A stretch of 64,000 nt of DNA, from positions 17,217,501 through 17,281,500 of the forward strand of contig NC_092569.1 in NCBI RefSeq assembly GCF_037975245.1, read 5' to 3'. The position numbers and the translations under genes are program-made. Position 1 is the stretch's first letter; every line of letters begins with the position of its first letter. The notes under the pieces are model-generated. The model ran no database searches, was not told the DNA's origin, and was given only the letters and a program-made list of their open reading frames with translations. Source of the stretch: Apostichopus japonicus (taxonomy: Eukaryota; Echinodermata; Holothuroidea; Aspidochirotida; Stichopodidae). Below are positions 1-21,262 of this stretch, in pieces.

Positions 1-3000
1 ATTGGGGGGGGGGGGGGGGGCAAGCATGTCTGGAAGTTAAACTCAAACTCAATAAATAATTTAAATCCATTCAAACAAAAACTTATTTTAAATGCTATCT
101 TGATTCGTGTAGTATTATTTTTTTTATATTTGTTCCAGAAATATTTGCACGGAGATTTGCTATCCATTCAAGGAACACAGATGACTATGTGACAATATAA
201 GTTTTTCAAAGCGCTATGTAAGTGATGAGAAATAAATGAAGATTTAAGAAACAAGTTACTAATTTCGGATTTTGCTTTTTTAGATTAAAGAACATGTGAA
301 AGATATATGTTTGTGAAAATTAAGTTTATAAATTGATTTTCATTTAGGTCGAAATGAGATATTCTTGCTTTTGCTTATAGAAGTAGCAACTTTTCGAGTG
401 AATAATAGAATGTCCCAAATAATCTTTAAATATTGTATATACAAAGCAATGTGAACAACTTTGCAATATTTTATACCGGTGTATTTGTCATGGGAAGTTT
501 ATGTTATCAAAATCGTATGGTTTCATGTGCTTGTATGAAACGAAATGAAGTAATGCTTTTTGTATAAAGCATCCTCAGATTGGCATGAACAAGTACAAAT
601 TCTTACAATGTTTACGCAGAGACCGTTCACGGTACGTTCGAAGCGTTGTCAGGGGATGATAAATTAATGACGATTAGAATTAAGAAGTAATTTTTGTGAA
701 ATACCAACAAAGTGATTTTAAGTTAAATGATACATTTATTTAATAAGGTATTTGCCAGTGTTTTCTAGCTGATAAAACATAGCAATTATTTCAATGAATA
801 AAGTATACGACGTGAGTTGTGTGAAATAAACACAACAAAGACTTTGAATTGGAATTGAATATATTGAAGGAAAGGTATGAAATGCAACACTTGCATGGGT
901 TAGGCTTGAAAGAGATATTGGCAGCTGTAAATGATAACAAAAATATATTTATATTTATATATTTCTCTCAATTGTAAATACGCTAACGCGTTAATAAATA
1001 TTACGTGTGAACGTACCTGACAATATCCGATACCTTATTATATGTGTTTCAACCCGAGTTAGCGTTATATTAAATAAACAGTTAACGAAATAACAGTGCA
1101 TGTTGTAACCGATATTTTTCGAAGGCGTCGAGAACTAGGTTTATAGTATAGTACCAGTGTAGAGAAGTAAATTAAAATATATAATTGCAAGTGATATGTA
1201 ACCATTAAAGTTTACTATGCAAGTATTAGTGTTTACGTGACTTTCATAGATTGAAAAATGCCTACTTAGAAGAAATCAAATGAAACTAAATAGGAAGTAT
1301 ATAAGAAAATTATAGAGGCTCCTAAAACTTGTTTTCTCTCTACATTAAAATAAGATAATCAAGACAAAAATATACTCAATCTTGTTAAATGACGTTGATT
1401 GACAGACAAGGACAAAGAGGAAAAATTTTAATTAGTTCAAACATTGTCAGAATATTTATTTGTCCAAGCTTTCTGCATAGATATTTTCTAAGTTACTATA
1501 TGAAAGTCTTTGTTTGTCCAATAACAAACAAACGTTGTCATTTAACAGTTCCGTTTATAATATTGCTAATAACTTTGTTGATATTTTGATTATGATTTGA
1601 ATATATTGTCGATCATTTACTCTGTTTTCAAAACTCAACATTTATTTTCTTAAACTTTAAGACGAAGAAAAAACATAATGAAATGATCTAAAATTGTTTA
1701 CCATACTTTCTCAATTATACGATAGATTTTTTAAGTAATTAACTTAGACTAGTGGAAACGTATAAGGGTCCACACAGGCTTTACTTGGACAATAAGTGTA
1801 GTGACTAAATGTAACAGAGAGCGGACTACAGTTATCATTATAACATTTTTGGCTTAAGTTAAAGAAATTCAATCTAAAGATGTAATCATTTGGTCAACGC
1901 AGTTTATTTCGAGTAAGATAACCTATACTGTAGGCGTACAATACTTTGTGTAATAATATAGTCAAAACGTTTTGTTAAGGGGCAGTTATCCGTACCTAAT
2001 GGGGAATTATAGGGATATATATAATAGTCGATTAAATTTAGTGAGATCTACGTTCAAAGTTTATAAAATGATTATGGTAGTTTAATGAATTTAACTGTTC
2101 AGCTGCCTTAAAATAACTTTCACGAATGTTTTGTTTTATTCTGAAATATTACAGAAGGCTTACCACATTTTCTCAATTATAAAATAAATTGTTAACATAT
2201 TTAAATTAGACCAGTTGAAACGCGTTAGGGTAAAGGCTTTATTAAGATAAGAAGTGGAGTGATTAATTTAACAGAAAGCGGGTTACAATTAATTTTTTTC
2301 TTATTGATATTATTATATATTTTTCGCTTGAGTTAAGAAATTTCAAGATAAAGATGAAATCATTGAATTATTCAAATGTAAAGTGTAAGTTAATCATATT
2401 ACTTAGTCTTACAATACTTTGCGTACTACTATAGATAAATCGATTTGATAAGAGGCAATTATCCGTATCTAGTGGGAAAATATAAAGACTTGATAATAGT
2501 CAATGAATTTAAGTGAGATCTATGTTTAAAGTTTCTAAAATGATAAAGATAGTCTTAATGAATTTAACGGTTCAACTGTCTTAAAATAATTTTTACGAAT
2601 ATTTTGTTTTATTCTGAAAATATTGACAGTCTTATACTAAACAATTTAGTAAAACAAACAATTCTTGTGTATGAAATTTAGTATTATATTACATAAACTA
2701 GCGACAAATGGGTAAACATTAACACTTAGGTTTACATTAGCGGGATTGTGCGTTATTTATTGAAAATATAAGAAAACGCTTCTTAAGGCAATTTAAAATT
2801 TGAGTTTTAACTAAAAAAACAAATTTATACATTTTTGTAGCTTTTAGTGCACATTTTACAACAAAACCACACTTTCCTGTACGCTGCTGAAGATAGATTA
2901 TTATTTTGGAAAGAAGGAATTAATTGAAGAAATATTAGTATTAACAAAATAAATTTACTTTTTTATAAGTCGCCATATTCAAACTGCATAAATTTTAAGA

Positions 3001-3217
3001 ATTATATAAGAATTATATTATAAATTGTCGAACATGTTATTATTATTTTTTTCTTCATATTTATTTCAAAAATGAAACATAAACAAGTTTATCCAGTGAT
3101 TGAATTTTCGACCTGACTCTCTTGTTGTTAAAATTGTAACATCTAACAATCAAAAAAGATTCATGAACACAACGATTTATAAGAAACAAGAACGAGAAAG
3201 AAAACTGTTTAACTCAC
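1..3217 (-). other. Intron 1 of gene 1 (5' part)
   Basis: No coding exon is visible. The whole stretch is collinear with 45894-49048, which is intron 1 of gene 3. It is therefore read as the part of gene 1 intron 1 next to its signal-peptide exon. By the same alignment, exons 2-8 of gene 1 lie beyond the left edge. The window opens on a run of 17 G (4-20). The rest is AT-rich and unstructured. Small ORFs such as 1389-1589 show no family resemblance. Confidence 0.6.
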
Positions 3218-3298
3218 CGTTTCTTCCGAGGACGTAAAGGCGATAGTTGTTGTGCACAAGAATGCAAATATTGCTCGAACAGCCACGGAAGGCTCCAT
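3218..3298 (-). CDS. Gene 1, exon 1: signal peptide of FReD protein (rest off left edge)
   Basis: The ATG at 3298-3296 opens 27 codons and ends at a consensus donor (ACG|gtgagtt), phase 0. The peptide begins MEPSVAVRAIFAFLC and continues with a TTTIAF hydrophobic run, a classical secretory leader. It is identical in protein sequence to exon 1 of gene 3 (49049-49129) and differs by four residues from exon 1 of gene 2. Only this exon lies inside the window, so the rest of the product is inferred from the paralogues. Confidence 0.7.
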
Positions 3299-3484
3299 AT
3301 TTTATGAATGTCTTGGTATAATATGAATGACAGCTAAAAATGAAATGTATCTCGTGAGGTTAGAAATATCCTCAATTTTCCTGAAAACAACGGATGACCT
3401 GAAGGTATTCACAAAGATGTAAAATGATTATGTCTCGCAGCCAGTTTACATTGTTCTTCTTCGTTATTAGATACAGTCTGTCAG

Positions 3485-3567
3485 TTTTAAATATATAAGG
3501 ATTCAAAGGCACCCATCCACAATGGAAACTTCCAGTCAGTCAAGAAAGACTGATACATATTACGTCA
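3485..3567 (-). promoter_or_regulatory. Promoter-like block upstream of gene 1
   Basis: Read on the minus strand, a CRE-like TGACGTAA (3560-3567) is followed by a kappaB-like GGAAACTTCC (3524-3533) and then an AT-rich TATA-like stretch (3485-3498), about 190 bases before the ATG. The same order and spacing recur upstream of genes 2 and 3. Conservation in three copies is seen directly. Factor binding and the transcription start are inference. Confidence 0.4.
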
Positions 3568-3599
3568 CGTTGCGGAAATATTTACACATTGTGCGAGAA

Positions 3600-6584
3600 T
3601 TTACCATTAACAGTTTTGTAGATGTGTTAATTTCTATGTAAGGTAGCAGGTTGAGTATAACAAGTTTACTCTCAATTATTGGATGAGACACTTTACCAGG
3701 CGACTTTCAGTGTCACATAAATCTGCCTCCACGAATTATGGTGAAGCTTTTATTCATTTGATTCTAGGACAGTTGAAAAGATTGAAACATGTAAGGATGC
3801 AGGGATGAAATTCAATTTTCTAAAAACTTAAAACTATATTATCAACATAAATCAAGTTCGTAATGTTAAATATACGGTAAGCAATTGGTATGCAACCTTT
3901 ATTAAAGATATCAAATTACTCATATCATTGCGTGGAATCAACGTCCTCTCCCCTCTCCCTTCCTTTGTCCTCTCTTATTTAGTATTTGCCCTATTGACAC
4001 ACAACATTATACCAGGAACCTCGTACACCAGGTTTACCAGAGAGAGGGGGCAGGGGCAGAATGCACTCCACATTTTTAGAGGAAGAAGCGTGGAAGAGTA
4101 ATCGATATTCTCTCAAACATTGAGAAGATTTGGAGTTCTACCACAAAATGTATTATAAATGATGGAAAAGATATCACTTTCCATTTACCAAACTAAACAT
4201 GTGTTTACTTAGATCCCTCCCCTAACCGATGTCAGCCAAATTTGGTGACCCTTCACCCCCCCCCTCTCCAATATAATTTGAACCGAAACACTTTGGCGGT
4301 TTCAATCCTCAGAAGGATCCAGGAGGCCCAACCAACGCCTCTCCACCGGCAGACAGAAAATTAAAAACGATTCCAGATGCCAAAATGTGCATACATGCAT
4401 AGTTATATATATTATCGTTTAGTTACTTAACAACCTAGCAATTGTCGTATCATTGACAAAACAAATATACACCTTTATGTGCTAACGTATCCATACTTGC
4501 ATATTTACATTGTAAGATATCTTAACTTAGCAACCTAGAAACTAGCTATCATTTCCAAAATAAAGTTGCATCTTTGACACATATAAATTTGTCTCTTTCA
4601 ATCGTGATTTTCTATTATGTTTCTTATCTTGAACAGATTATCGTTTGGGGAAGTTAGTAAGCGGAAAGAATTTCTAGCGTAAACAAATAAACACTTCCGA
4701 ACCATAACAGTGGTAATTTAAGTTAGTAGATATTGAAGTCTAGACTAAAAATCTTTATGGTATCTGTATAAATGGGTTGTGTTAAATGTCAGTTGTTGAA
4801 GCATAACGAGAATGTTATAGTTTATGTAAAAACTGTTTTCTTATGACAGGAATCTGCTGCGTATATGAACATTTCCAACAATATGAATGTTAGAGATTAT
4901 TTGTGTATACGTGTATACATTTGTAAAGATATAGCTTTCGACCTGGCTCCTAGGCTAAATAAAAATGAACCTATGAAGAACTTTCTGATTAATAGAATGC
5001 CAATCTAGATCTGTCCAGTCTTGCCAGGTGATGACGAGAACTCGCACAACAATGTTGTAAGAAATCAATAGTATATGCATACAAGTTGGAAATCATCGTA
5101 CTATTCAAATATAACCGTTCATTAGCATATTGCTCCAAAGAGCCAATCACAAGAAAACAGAGGTAGGTACATTCATAAGTGTTATGGCCCGCGGATTTTT
5201 AGAAAATTGCTATGGGATCCCGCAAGTTACATTTCAGGCCGACAGTAAAACGCCGACTTTTTAAGTAAAATGTTCAGCCATATTAGAGATAATATGAATG
5301 CTAAAATTCCTTCGCGCTCTCTGTTAATATCAGGTCATACTTGAACACCAAATAAGATTAACTTGTGTAAACTTCAGTACAATTTAGCAGCACACAAGAT
5401 CGTGTTTCATCTTATTTTCTTTAATTATTTAACTGATTGTATTTATGGATTTATTGCATCTTTAGAATCATGCAATCTTCTATATGGAAAGACATTCTTG
5501 CTAGTGACAACAGAAGCAAAATGGTGCCACACGAAGCTGATGACAGCACTATAGTACAGCGGTATCGAAAATGGAAATAATATATCATCTAAAATATTAT
5601 AACATGTAAATGCAGAGAACATATAATCAATTCTAGATCGTTTTAGTTCGAAACAATTCAGTAAGTGTGTTGTTCTTATATTCAAACTCACAACTAATAA
5701 GACATTGCTGGGCACGTATTTACTACTTTAGTAATTAGAGCCCTTGTTAAAATATCTTCGTTAAGGAATTGATCAAATAAATGAACGTGCTAAAATGCCA
5801 ATGACTGCCGCATTAGTTATTTGCATCTTTTTTGTTGTGTAGAAAACTGGAAGGTTACACATCCAAACAATTAGGAATATGGCTTCTTTCTCAGCAAATT
5901 CAGGAAGCCATGGACTACCAGTGGCGTAGCCAGCGGGCGGCAGAGGGCAGAGGCCCCCCCCCCTTCAATTTTTTTTCGGAGACGCGATTGGCGACGGTGA
6001 AAAATCGATGGGAGCAAACAAATTAAAATGTACTCGAATTTGGGGGATGGGCCGATAAATGGGGGGGGGGGCGGAGGGTGGCATTAAATAGAATATCATT
6101 AGCGATCACCTCAAAAATGTACGTGCTACACGCGCGTTTGCAGTGACTCTCTGAGTAGCCATATATTTGTATTCACATATTTTTTTTTTCAATATGTGAT
6201 CTAACCGTGTTCCCAAAATTGGTAAAGTTTTCGAACCAAATATGGAAAATTTATTACACGAATGTAGTTTAAAAAATAGAAATGATAGCACCATTTTGCA
6301 TCTAAGACCATTTCGAAATTTGAATCATCAATTAATCTCCCGTCCCTCTGGACGGCGACCCATCGCTATGTGCCTGAAAATGGGGACAGCAAACTGACTT
6401 TGCCCGCTACTACATCAACAACCTACCTAAGCCCCTGTGGACCACGCCGTATTTTCAGGCACTTATTTTATAGTTTGATGCTACATACTGACAAGTATAT
6501 CCTTTAACCGTCACATGCATGCAGATTTCAGACTGGTATTCCGAGACATGGACACTGTGGTTACGGTAATCGCATAAACTATAG

Positions 6585-6587
<3 letters not shown>
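3600..6587. repeat. Duplicated intergenic spacer, copy 1
   Basis: No gene is seen. This spacer between genes 1 and 2 is near-identical to 54121-56867. It also matches, with more decay, parts of 17420-19480, 25310-30060 and 33790-35640. Marker phrases include GAATCAACGTC near 3938, AACAGTGGTAATTTAA near 4706 and the GTGGCGTAGCCAGCGGG stretch near 5922. The ORFs at 5363, 5832 and 6106 recur only because the DNA is duplicated. Confidence 0.65.

Positions 6588-6676
<89 letters not shown>
6588..6676. repeat. (TA)n microsatellite
   Basis: Uninterrupted AT dinucleotide array of about 89 bases. Its counterpart in the duplicated spacer is 56868-56948, which differs in length and carries an interruption. 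Confidence 0.95.
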
Positions 6677-6680
<4 letters not shown>

Positions 6681-9014
6681 TGTCATTGTCTGTGGGAAGG
6701 ACTTGAAATGTTCGGATGTGACGTTTAGGAGGCTAACATAGTAATGCATTGTTTAAAAGTGTGCTTATTTCCCACCTTAACACCATTAACGTCCAAGGTA
6801 CTTTACTTCCTTTACTTACTGCTAATTTTAAAAGTACTTCAATAGAAACTGTTGCTATAAAAAGAAAGTTCTGCTAGGAATCAAGCCTTTCCAATAATTG
6901 CTGTAAGAATAGTCCATAAGTAAAGTGTTGCCTCACTTTACTATACTATTGTGGTTCAGTGATATTACTACATTAGGTTGTGGTCTCAAAGACCTCCTGA
7001 AAGGCATTCAATACGTCATATCACTTTCATTTAACCAGGTACCAACTGACGTTTTTCTATTCCATCATCATTACCAGCACACTTGTTTAAACATATGTTG
7101 GATTATGTCTGTATACTTTTAACGAGATTTCTGCATCGCTTCATGTGACATATTGTTGAAGTTATTCGGTGTTTTATATGGTACACAAGGAAGGAATAAC
7201 CCCTCTACTTGATAAACTTTTGTTTAAGTAGGGATGCTCAAAGTCATGCAGTGAGGTGGTGAAGGGAAGGGGGGGGGGGGAGGTAACGCTAATGTTTAAC
7301 ATGTTGCCAGTGGCTAGCCCCTGAGTACATTAAATTTTGCCCGTTCATGTTTGTCTATAGTTACGGTTCGATTTGTGGGAATTTTCCTCACCATCGAAAA
7401 CTTTTGTTTTAAGTTGAGAGAACTCAATGTGATATGATGATGCCTAATGCAACTTATCAAGAACATTTATTATCACGTCAGTAGCCCTAAAAACATGGTC
7501 TTCATTTTGTTGAATGTAATTAAGCTTATAGAGATACATTTTTACACACACCATTAATATACAACATATATATTTTCTACATACTACATCATGCTGGGAG
7601 GGGGTTGTAACATTATTATGTTGAAATGCTTACAATGTTCTAATTGCATTGTAGATTAGGGGTATATATGTTGAGACAGAAGGAAAGAACGTTAATCATA
7701 AATTCCGAACCAAGTGGTGCTAAAGTTCGTGGATATTGCAGCAGGCTTTGTTTTCCTAAATTCGCTGACTTATAAAGTTTTTAGTTTTACGACTTGCTTC
7801 TTTTGGTCTGTATCATATACAACCATTTAATAATGCATTATATTTTTAAATTCACTACATAATTTAAGCAGTAAGTTCAACTTGATAACTAATTACGGCA
7901 AAGAAATTGTTGACAGTATTACTTTCTTGCAAAATTTTAACGAATATGTGACGAAATCATCCCATCGGCCGTTTACCTGTGAGCAGAATTCGGATGGAAG
8001 CTCACTAAGTTATTAGCCAGAGTAGGCTACATATAGTGCATTGTTTTATGTATGGCTGATCAAAGATAGTGAATTTAAAGTGATTTGAATATATTATATC
8101 AAAATATGGACATTTTAGTTGACTGTTGTGTCTGTATAGTATAAAGTAGACACCGTAATAAATTGCTCACTGGGCGCTGTAGGTTTTAAGTCACTGACTG
8201 ATACACAGATGGCCAATTGACCCTAATTGTGTTATGGTATCTTAGTAATTATAGGTTATCTGTATAAATTCAGATGAATGAAAGCAGGCTAGTAGAGGTC
8301 GAGCCTTAAGACTTCAAAGTCTAATAGAAATAGCCACAAGTTATATTGTTGTTGTGTAAGCGTTATTGGGAGTGCGGTTGGGAATGATCTTAAAGCGCGA
8401 GATCTGGTGATTCAAGAATGGAATAGCCAGTATATATTAAAATTTCCTAAAGGTATTATTGTTCTAGTATTAATACTTTACAGGGTAGGGGAAAGGTCTT
8501 AATGCGGGGAATCGGAATATGTCATTCTTGAAACCAGTACCTATTAAATGTATACTCATATATAGATACTAAGAAGTGATCTTGTTATTGTGCTAGCATT
8601 TAGCCAAGCTTATATTAGGCGGCGTGATTCGAGCTCAATGACAGAAAGAGGTACATCATACAGGCAACTTGTTCAACAAATGTATTTGGTACAAGTATTT
8701 TATAATCGAATCTTATTTTACTCACGAAGAACAACAATAATGATGGATAAGACACTAGTACTAAAGTCATGCTTAAAGACTTGATTGTGTCCTTTGCTTC
8801 AAGTTCAAGCCCTGAATTTTTTTCCAGTTAGCCATTTACAGTTTTGATCCTAAAAGAATAGTCGCGTACTTTATTGGCCTTCTTTGTTGAATGGCGTTAG
8901 TAATTTAGATATTATTCTTTCCTTTGTTACAAGACGAGTCACTTTTATGGTTATTCGGCGAAAGTAGTCTTCTCTTTGTTGTCTCGTGAGAAATTTTATG
9001 ACAGGCTAAGCCAT
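6677..9014. other. 3' flank of gene 2, duplicated at 56949-59288
   Basis: No convincing gene. The stretch is collinear with the 3' flank of gene 4. A 64-codon ORF at 8590-8784 (GTG start) has the same translation in both copies. It lies antisense to the gene flank and is explained by recent duplication. A run of about 11 G sits near 7270. Confidence 0.55.
8870..8875 (-). terminator. Candidate polyadenylation signal of gene 2
   Basis: AATAAA on the minus strand, about 140 bases past the gene 2 stop codon. The matching position in gene 4 has GATAAA. Supported by motif and distance only. Confidence 0.4.
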
Positions 9015-17088
<8,074 letters not shown>

Positions 17089-17271
17089 ATTTATGAATGT
17101 CTTGGCTTAATATGAATGACAACTCAAATGAAATGTATCTCCAGAGGTAAGAAATATCCTCGATGTTCCTGAAAACAACGGAAGACCTGAAGAGTATTTA
17201 CAAAGTTGTAAAATAATGTCACGCAGCCAGATCGCATTCTTCTTGTTCGTAGTAAGATACCGTCTGTCAAT

Positions 17272-17353
17272 CTTTAAAAGATAAGGATTCAAAGGCACCC
17301 ATCCACAATGGAAACTTCCAGTCGGTCAAGAAAGACTGATGCGTGTTACGTCA
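17272..17353 (-). promoter_or_regulatory. Promoter-like block upstream of gene 2
   Basis: Same arrangement as gene 1: TGACGTAA (17346-17353), GGAAACTTCC (17310-17319), then an AT-rich stretch at 17272-17284. Here the TATA-like element is altered to TATCTTTTAAAG. The two upstream motifs are unchanged although the flanks have diverged. Confidence 0.38.
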
Positions 17354-17419
17354 CATTGCGGAAATATTTACACATTGTGCGAGAATTTACCATGTACAGT
17401 TGTGTAGATGTGTTTATTA

Positions 17420-19480
17420 AATGTAAGGTAGCAGTTTGAGTATAACAAGTTTATTCTCAAAGACACTTAACCAGACGACTTTAGGTGTCAGAAAAATCTG
17501 CCTCCACGGAAATTTGCAAAGTTGAAACATGTAAGGATACATGAATGAAATTCCATTTCCCTTAAATGTTAGTTTTAAGGTCCCGCTGTCTATATTATCA
17601 ACTTACAACGTGCTCGTAATGTTAAATATACGGTGAGCAATTGGTATGCAACCTTTATTAAAGATATCAAATTACTCAAATCATTTCGTGGAATCAACGT
17701 CCCATCTCCATTCATTTTTCCTCTCTTATTTAGGTTTTGACATATTGACACACACACAGTTTACAATAGGAACCTCGTACACAAGTGGTTAACCAAAGGG
17801 AGGGGGCATAATTCACCCCACCTTTGTTTAGAGGAGAAGCGTGGAAGAGTTCTATCACAAAATGTATCTTGATGGAATGGATATCATTTCCCACTTACCA
17901 AAATAAACATTGCTTCCTGAGATCCCTCCCCAGTAACCAATGATAGCCAAATTTGGTAACCCTATACTCCCACCCCCCCCCACCCGCCCCAATGAAATGT
18001 TTACAGAAGGTAGAGAAAGGTCTCAACCACGTACATTTTGGGCGGTTTCAATCCCCAGAAGGAGTCAGGAGGCCCTACCAACGCCTCTCCACTGGGAGAA
18101 CGAATATTAAAAACAATTTCTGAAGTATTCCTTTAATAGTAAATATACGCAGTACAAAATATTTCAACATTTCTTCAATAATTGCCGAATATAGCACCTT
18201 GTTACCTCGAAGCACCCTCCATTTTACAACAGTTCTCAAAGGAAGATGACATACGTCCCATTAGACCCTCCCCTGGACGTCAAAAAATCTTATCCTCCCG
18301 CTACAAATAAATCCGTGCCCCGCTAGATTAGAGCCTAAATCATATCTTATGACCTTATATTCTCGGACTCTTAAAATAGTGACGAAATATTTATTTTTTC
18401 CTGCTTCATGAACGCTGGCTTTCTGCCTGTCATATATAAAAGATATCCCCACATCCCGCGCGATGATTGTTCATGAACACTATCAATAATATATATAACG
18501 CTTACGCGGCATACATGATGTATGCTTGAATGTTGCTAGATTGTGTAAAACTGAACCCAACCCTGTATTACCCTGTCGTTTCTAGGCTGGTTATTACATG
18601 ATCACATCGATATAACAAAAGCGAAAATTCGTAGCTTCGAAAACACAAAAGATAAAAACAAGTTGCCAAAAGTTGCATACGTGCATAGCTATATGTGCTA
18701 TCGTTTGGCTACTTCACAACCTATAGCAATGTCGTATCATTGAGAATACGAAGATAAAACTATATATGCCAACGTGTTCATATACTTGCATATTTACATT
18801 GTAAGATATCTCTACCTAGCAACCTAGAAACTAACTATAATTTCCAAAAGAAAGTTGCATCACACATAAATTTGTCTCTTTTCAATCGTGATTTTCTATT
18901 ATGTTTCTTATATTGTACAGATAATTGTTTGGGGGAAGTTAATAAGCGGAAAGAATTTCTAGCATAAACAAAGAAACACTTCCGAACAATAACAGTGGTA
19001 ATTTAATGTAGTAGAGATTGAAGTCTAGACTAAAAATCTTTATAGTATCTGGATAAATGGGTTGTGTTAAATGATCGTTTATTAAGCATAACGAGAATGT
19101 TATAGTTTATATAAAAACTGTTTTCTTATGACAGGAATCTGCTGCGTTTATGAACATTTCCAAGTGAATGTATACGTGCCGTTTTTTTTTTAATAGCGTC
19201 AGGGGGGGGGGGGGGGATGAGGAAGTCTACTAAAACACCCATTTTATATTCCATTTGTAAAGATCTAGCCTTCAACATGGCTCCTATGATAAATAAGAAT
19301 GAAAGTATGAACTTTCTGATTAATAGAATGCCAATCTAGATCTGTCCAGTCTTGCCAGGTGATGACGAGAACTCGCACAACAGTGTTGTAAGAAAATAAT
19401 AATATATGCATACAAGTTGGACATCGCACCATTCAAATTTTACTTAAAGGGAAGGTCATGAACGGTCACCTCAGAAATAT
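17420..19480. repeat. Duplicated intergenic spacer, copy 2 (decayed)
   Basis: No gene. Homologous to 3600-5100 and to the spacer copies near 27.4, 33.8 and 54.1 kb, with many indels. It holds a run of 9 C near 17978 and a run of 15 G at 19202-19216. The ORF at 18261-18452 is not recognisable. Confidence 0.55.
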
Positions 19481-19558
19481 TTGCGCTATAGGCGTGTTTG
19501 CAATGTCTCAGCCGAACGAATTACATATGTTTGTAGAACTGATAGCTGTTAATGGGTG

Positions 19559-19842
19559 AATTATGTAGGTGAAACAGGCTACCAGTTCTGCTTACGTTTT
19601 AATAATCACAAAAAAAAAAACTATTCGTGATAATTTTGCAGGATTCCCCGTTTCCGAACATTTCAATCTTCATAAACATTCTCTCAAATACCTAAAATGT
19701 ATTTTAAATTCGTCGAACCTTCAAATTTGTATCTGACCGTAATCGAAAAGCAATCGATTGGATATTTCGTATTAAGTCTCACATCACCAGCCTCAACAAA
19801 GACTTGGGACCACTAAACAGCTATCAGTTTTACAAACATGTA
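19559..19842 (+). pseudogene. Penelope-like retroelement relic: GIY-YIG endonuclease end
   Basis: In one frame NYVGETGYQFCLRFNNH matches the start of the GIY-YIG endonuclease of Penelope-like elements. After frameshifts the order continues with RDNFAGFPVSEHFNLHKHSL and then DRNRKAIDWIFRIKS and NKDLGPLNSYQFYKHV, the usual C-terminal end. At least two frame changes and an A10 run show that it is dead. The reverse transcriptase part is not seen. Confidence 0.65.
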
Positions 19843-19989
19843 ATCTGTTCTTCCTACTCTTTGCTCCTTAATCTGCTTACTGTATAGTCATGGTTTATTT
19901 GGTTCTATTTCCAGCAATGCCACTTACACTTATCTAGCGTCATACTTTCATTATTACATTTTGTATTTTTTCATCCCACTGTCTAGTAT

Positions 19990-20018
19990 TGCTGACGAAT
20001 GTCCGAGGGGTACCGAAA
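19990..20018 (+). ncRNA. Hammerhead-like core in Penelope-like tail
   Basis: CTGACGA at 19992-19998, then a GTCC/GGTAC stem with one bulge and a GAGG loop, then GAAA at 20014-20017. Penelope-like elements commonly carry hammerhead ribozymes near their ends. Its place about 150 bases after the endonuclease relic fits. The stem is imperfect, so activity is doubtful. Confidence 0.35.
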
Positions 20019-20832
20019 ATTACAATATATGTGTCATATCTTATTTCTGTGTTTGTTCTAGGGGGATTTAAAAACATTGTTAATCCTGACTAATAATGAA
20101 TAAATAGGACGCATCTGGGAACTCAAACAAAAGTGAAAAACAGTATGCGAGTAATTGATACAAATAGATTTCAATTTTATTCAGAGCTGTCTTCTAGACG
20201 TAGATCATTAATTTTCTATAATTTCCATTTACAAGATTTTTCAAACACAAATACCACCATCGTAAATGTATTTCAACATTACGGTAGCTCATAAACGCCA
20301 CACAAATACACCACCTTTTGACTAAAATCCATTTATCTATGAAAGAATATCGAAACGGTAGTTCTGCAATGAAACTTAATCATATATCTTGCATATGAAA
20401 GAATGGAAATTAAAGTAAATATTAAAAATATAAAATATAAAAAAAATGTATGAATTTGACATTAATTTCTTTTTAACATTTCACTTGAAGTCTATATGAA
20501 AAACAATGTATCTTTTTACAGAATTTCCTGTTAGTTGCATTGTTACTGCAAACCAGTAGAGACTTAATTCCACAAAGTACTTCTAACAACAGTCACGACA
20601 GGAAAATGTTTTTGACTGAGAATGATGGAGTAAGAAAAACTGTGAAAGATGGAGCAAGGATGACTGGCATGGTTACAACCAACCTGAGGTTGAATAATGT
20701 ACACAAATCCAGGTTAACTAATTTACAGTAATTTTATTGAAATAATTCTTATGTACAGACCGTACGGGATGAATATTGACTTTTCGCCTAGTATGATTAT
20801 GAGAACCATTCTTAACATCTCATTTAAATATG
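20019..20832. other. Intergenic, no feature recognised
   Basis: AT-rich unique sequence. A 63-codon ORF (20540-20731) resembles no family I know. Confidence 0.4.
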
Positions 20833-20840
20833 ATCTATAG

Positions 20841-21254
20841 CAGGGTTGTCCAACCTTTTGCAGTAGGGGGGGGGGGGACACATGGAATGATTATGAAGAA
20901 GGAGGGGGCAGCATGAACCCTACGCTCGATTTTCGATTTTTTGCCCGAAGCCCAAGGCAACAAGATGTGAGCACTGCGCGCAGAGCACACTGATTTAATT
21001 TCCTTCCTGATAAAACAGATGAATAAAATTCAGCCACCGCCTCCCCCCCCCCTACGGGGAGAGAGTGTCACACAAACTGACCTGTATGCAGTTTTATTGA
21101 CCCAGAAGGTTCGAATGATTGATTGTATAGCTTCAAATTGTTATCAATAAATCTGCTCACTAAAATTTCGCACCGTAGAGCATCTCTGGCGGGCCGGACG
21201 CAACCCTGCGGCGGGCAGGACTGTGGCCCGCGGGCCGTAGGCTGGACAACCCTG
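20841..21254. mobile_element. Non-autonomous hAT-like element with 8-bp target duplication
   Basis: The ends are CAGGGTTGTCCAACC and, at the other end, the inverse GGCTGGACAACCCTG (one mismatch). The flanks repeat ATCTATAG at 20833-20840 and 21255-21262. An 8-bp duplication and CAGGG termini are hAT hallmarks. The 414-bp body has no transposase and contains G and C homopolymer runs. Confidence 0.85.
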
Positions 21255-21262
21255 ATCTATAG

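Noticed and set aside
5363-5715. Overlapping ORFs in the spacer, repeated at 55642
   Set aside because: Present only through spacer duplication. Frames are not kept between copies.
8590-8784. 64-codon ORF with identical translation at 58864-59058
   Set aside because: GTG start, no family, lies in the antisense 3' flank of genes 2 and 4. Identity follows from the recent duplication.
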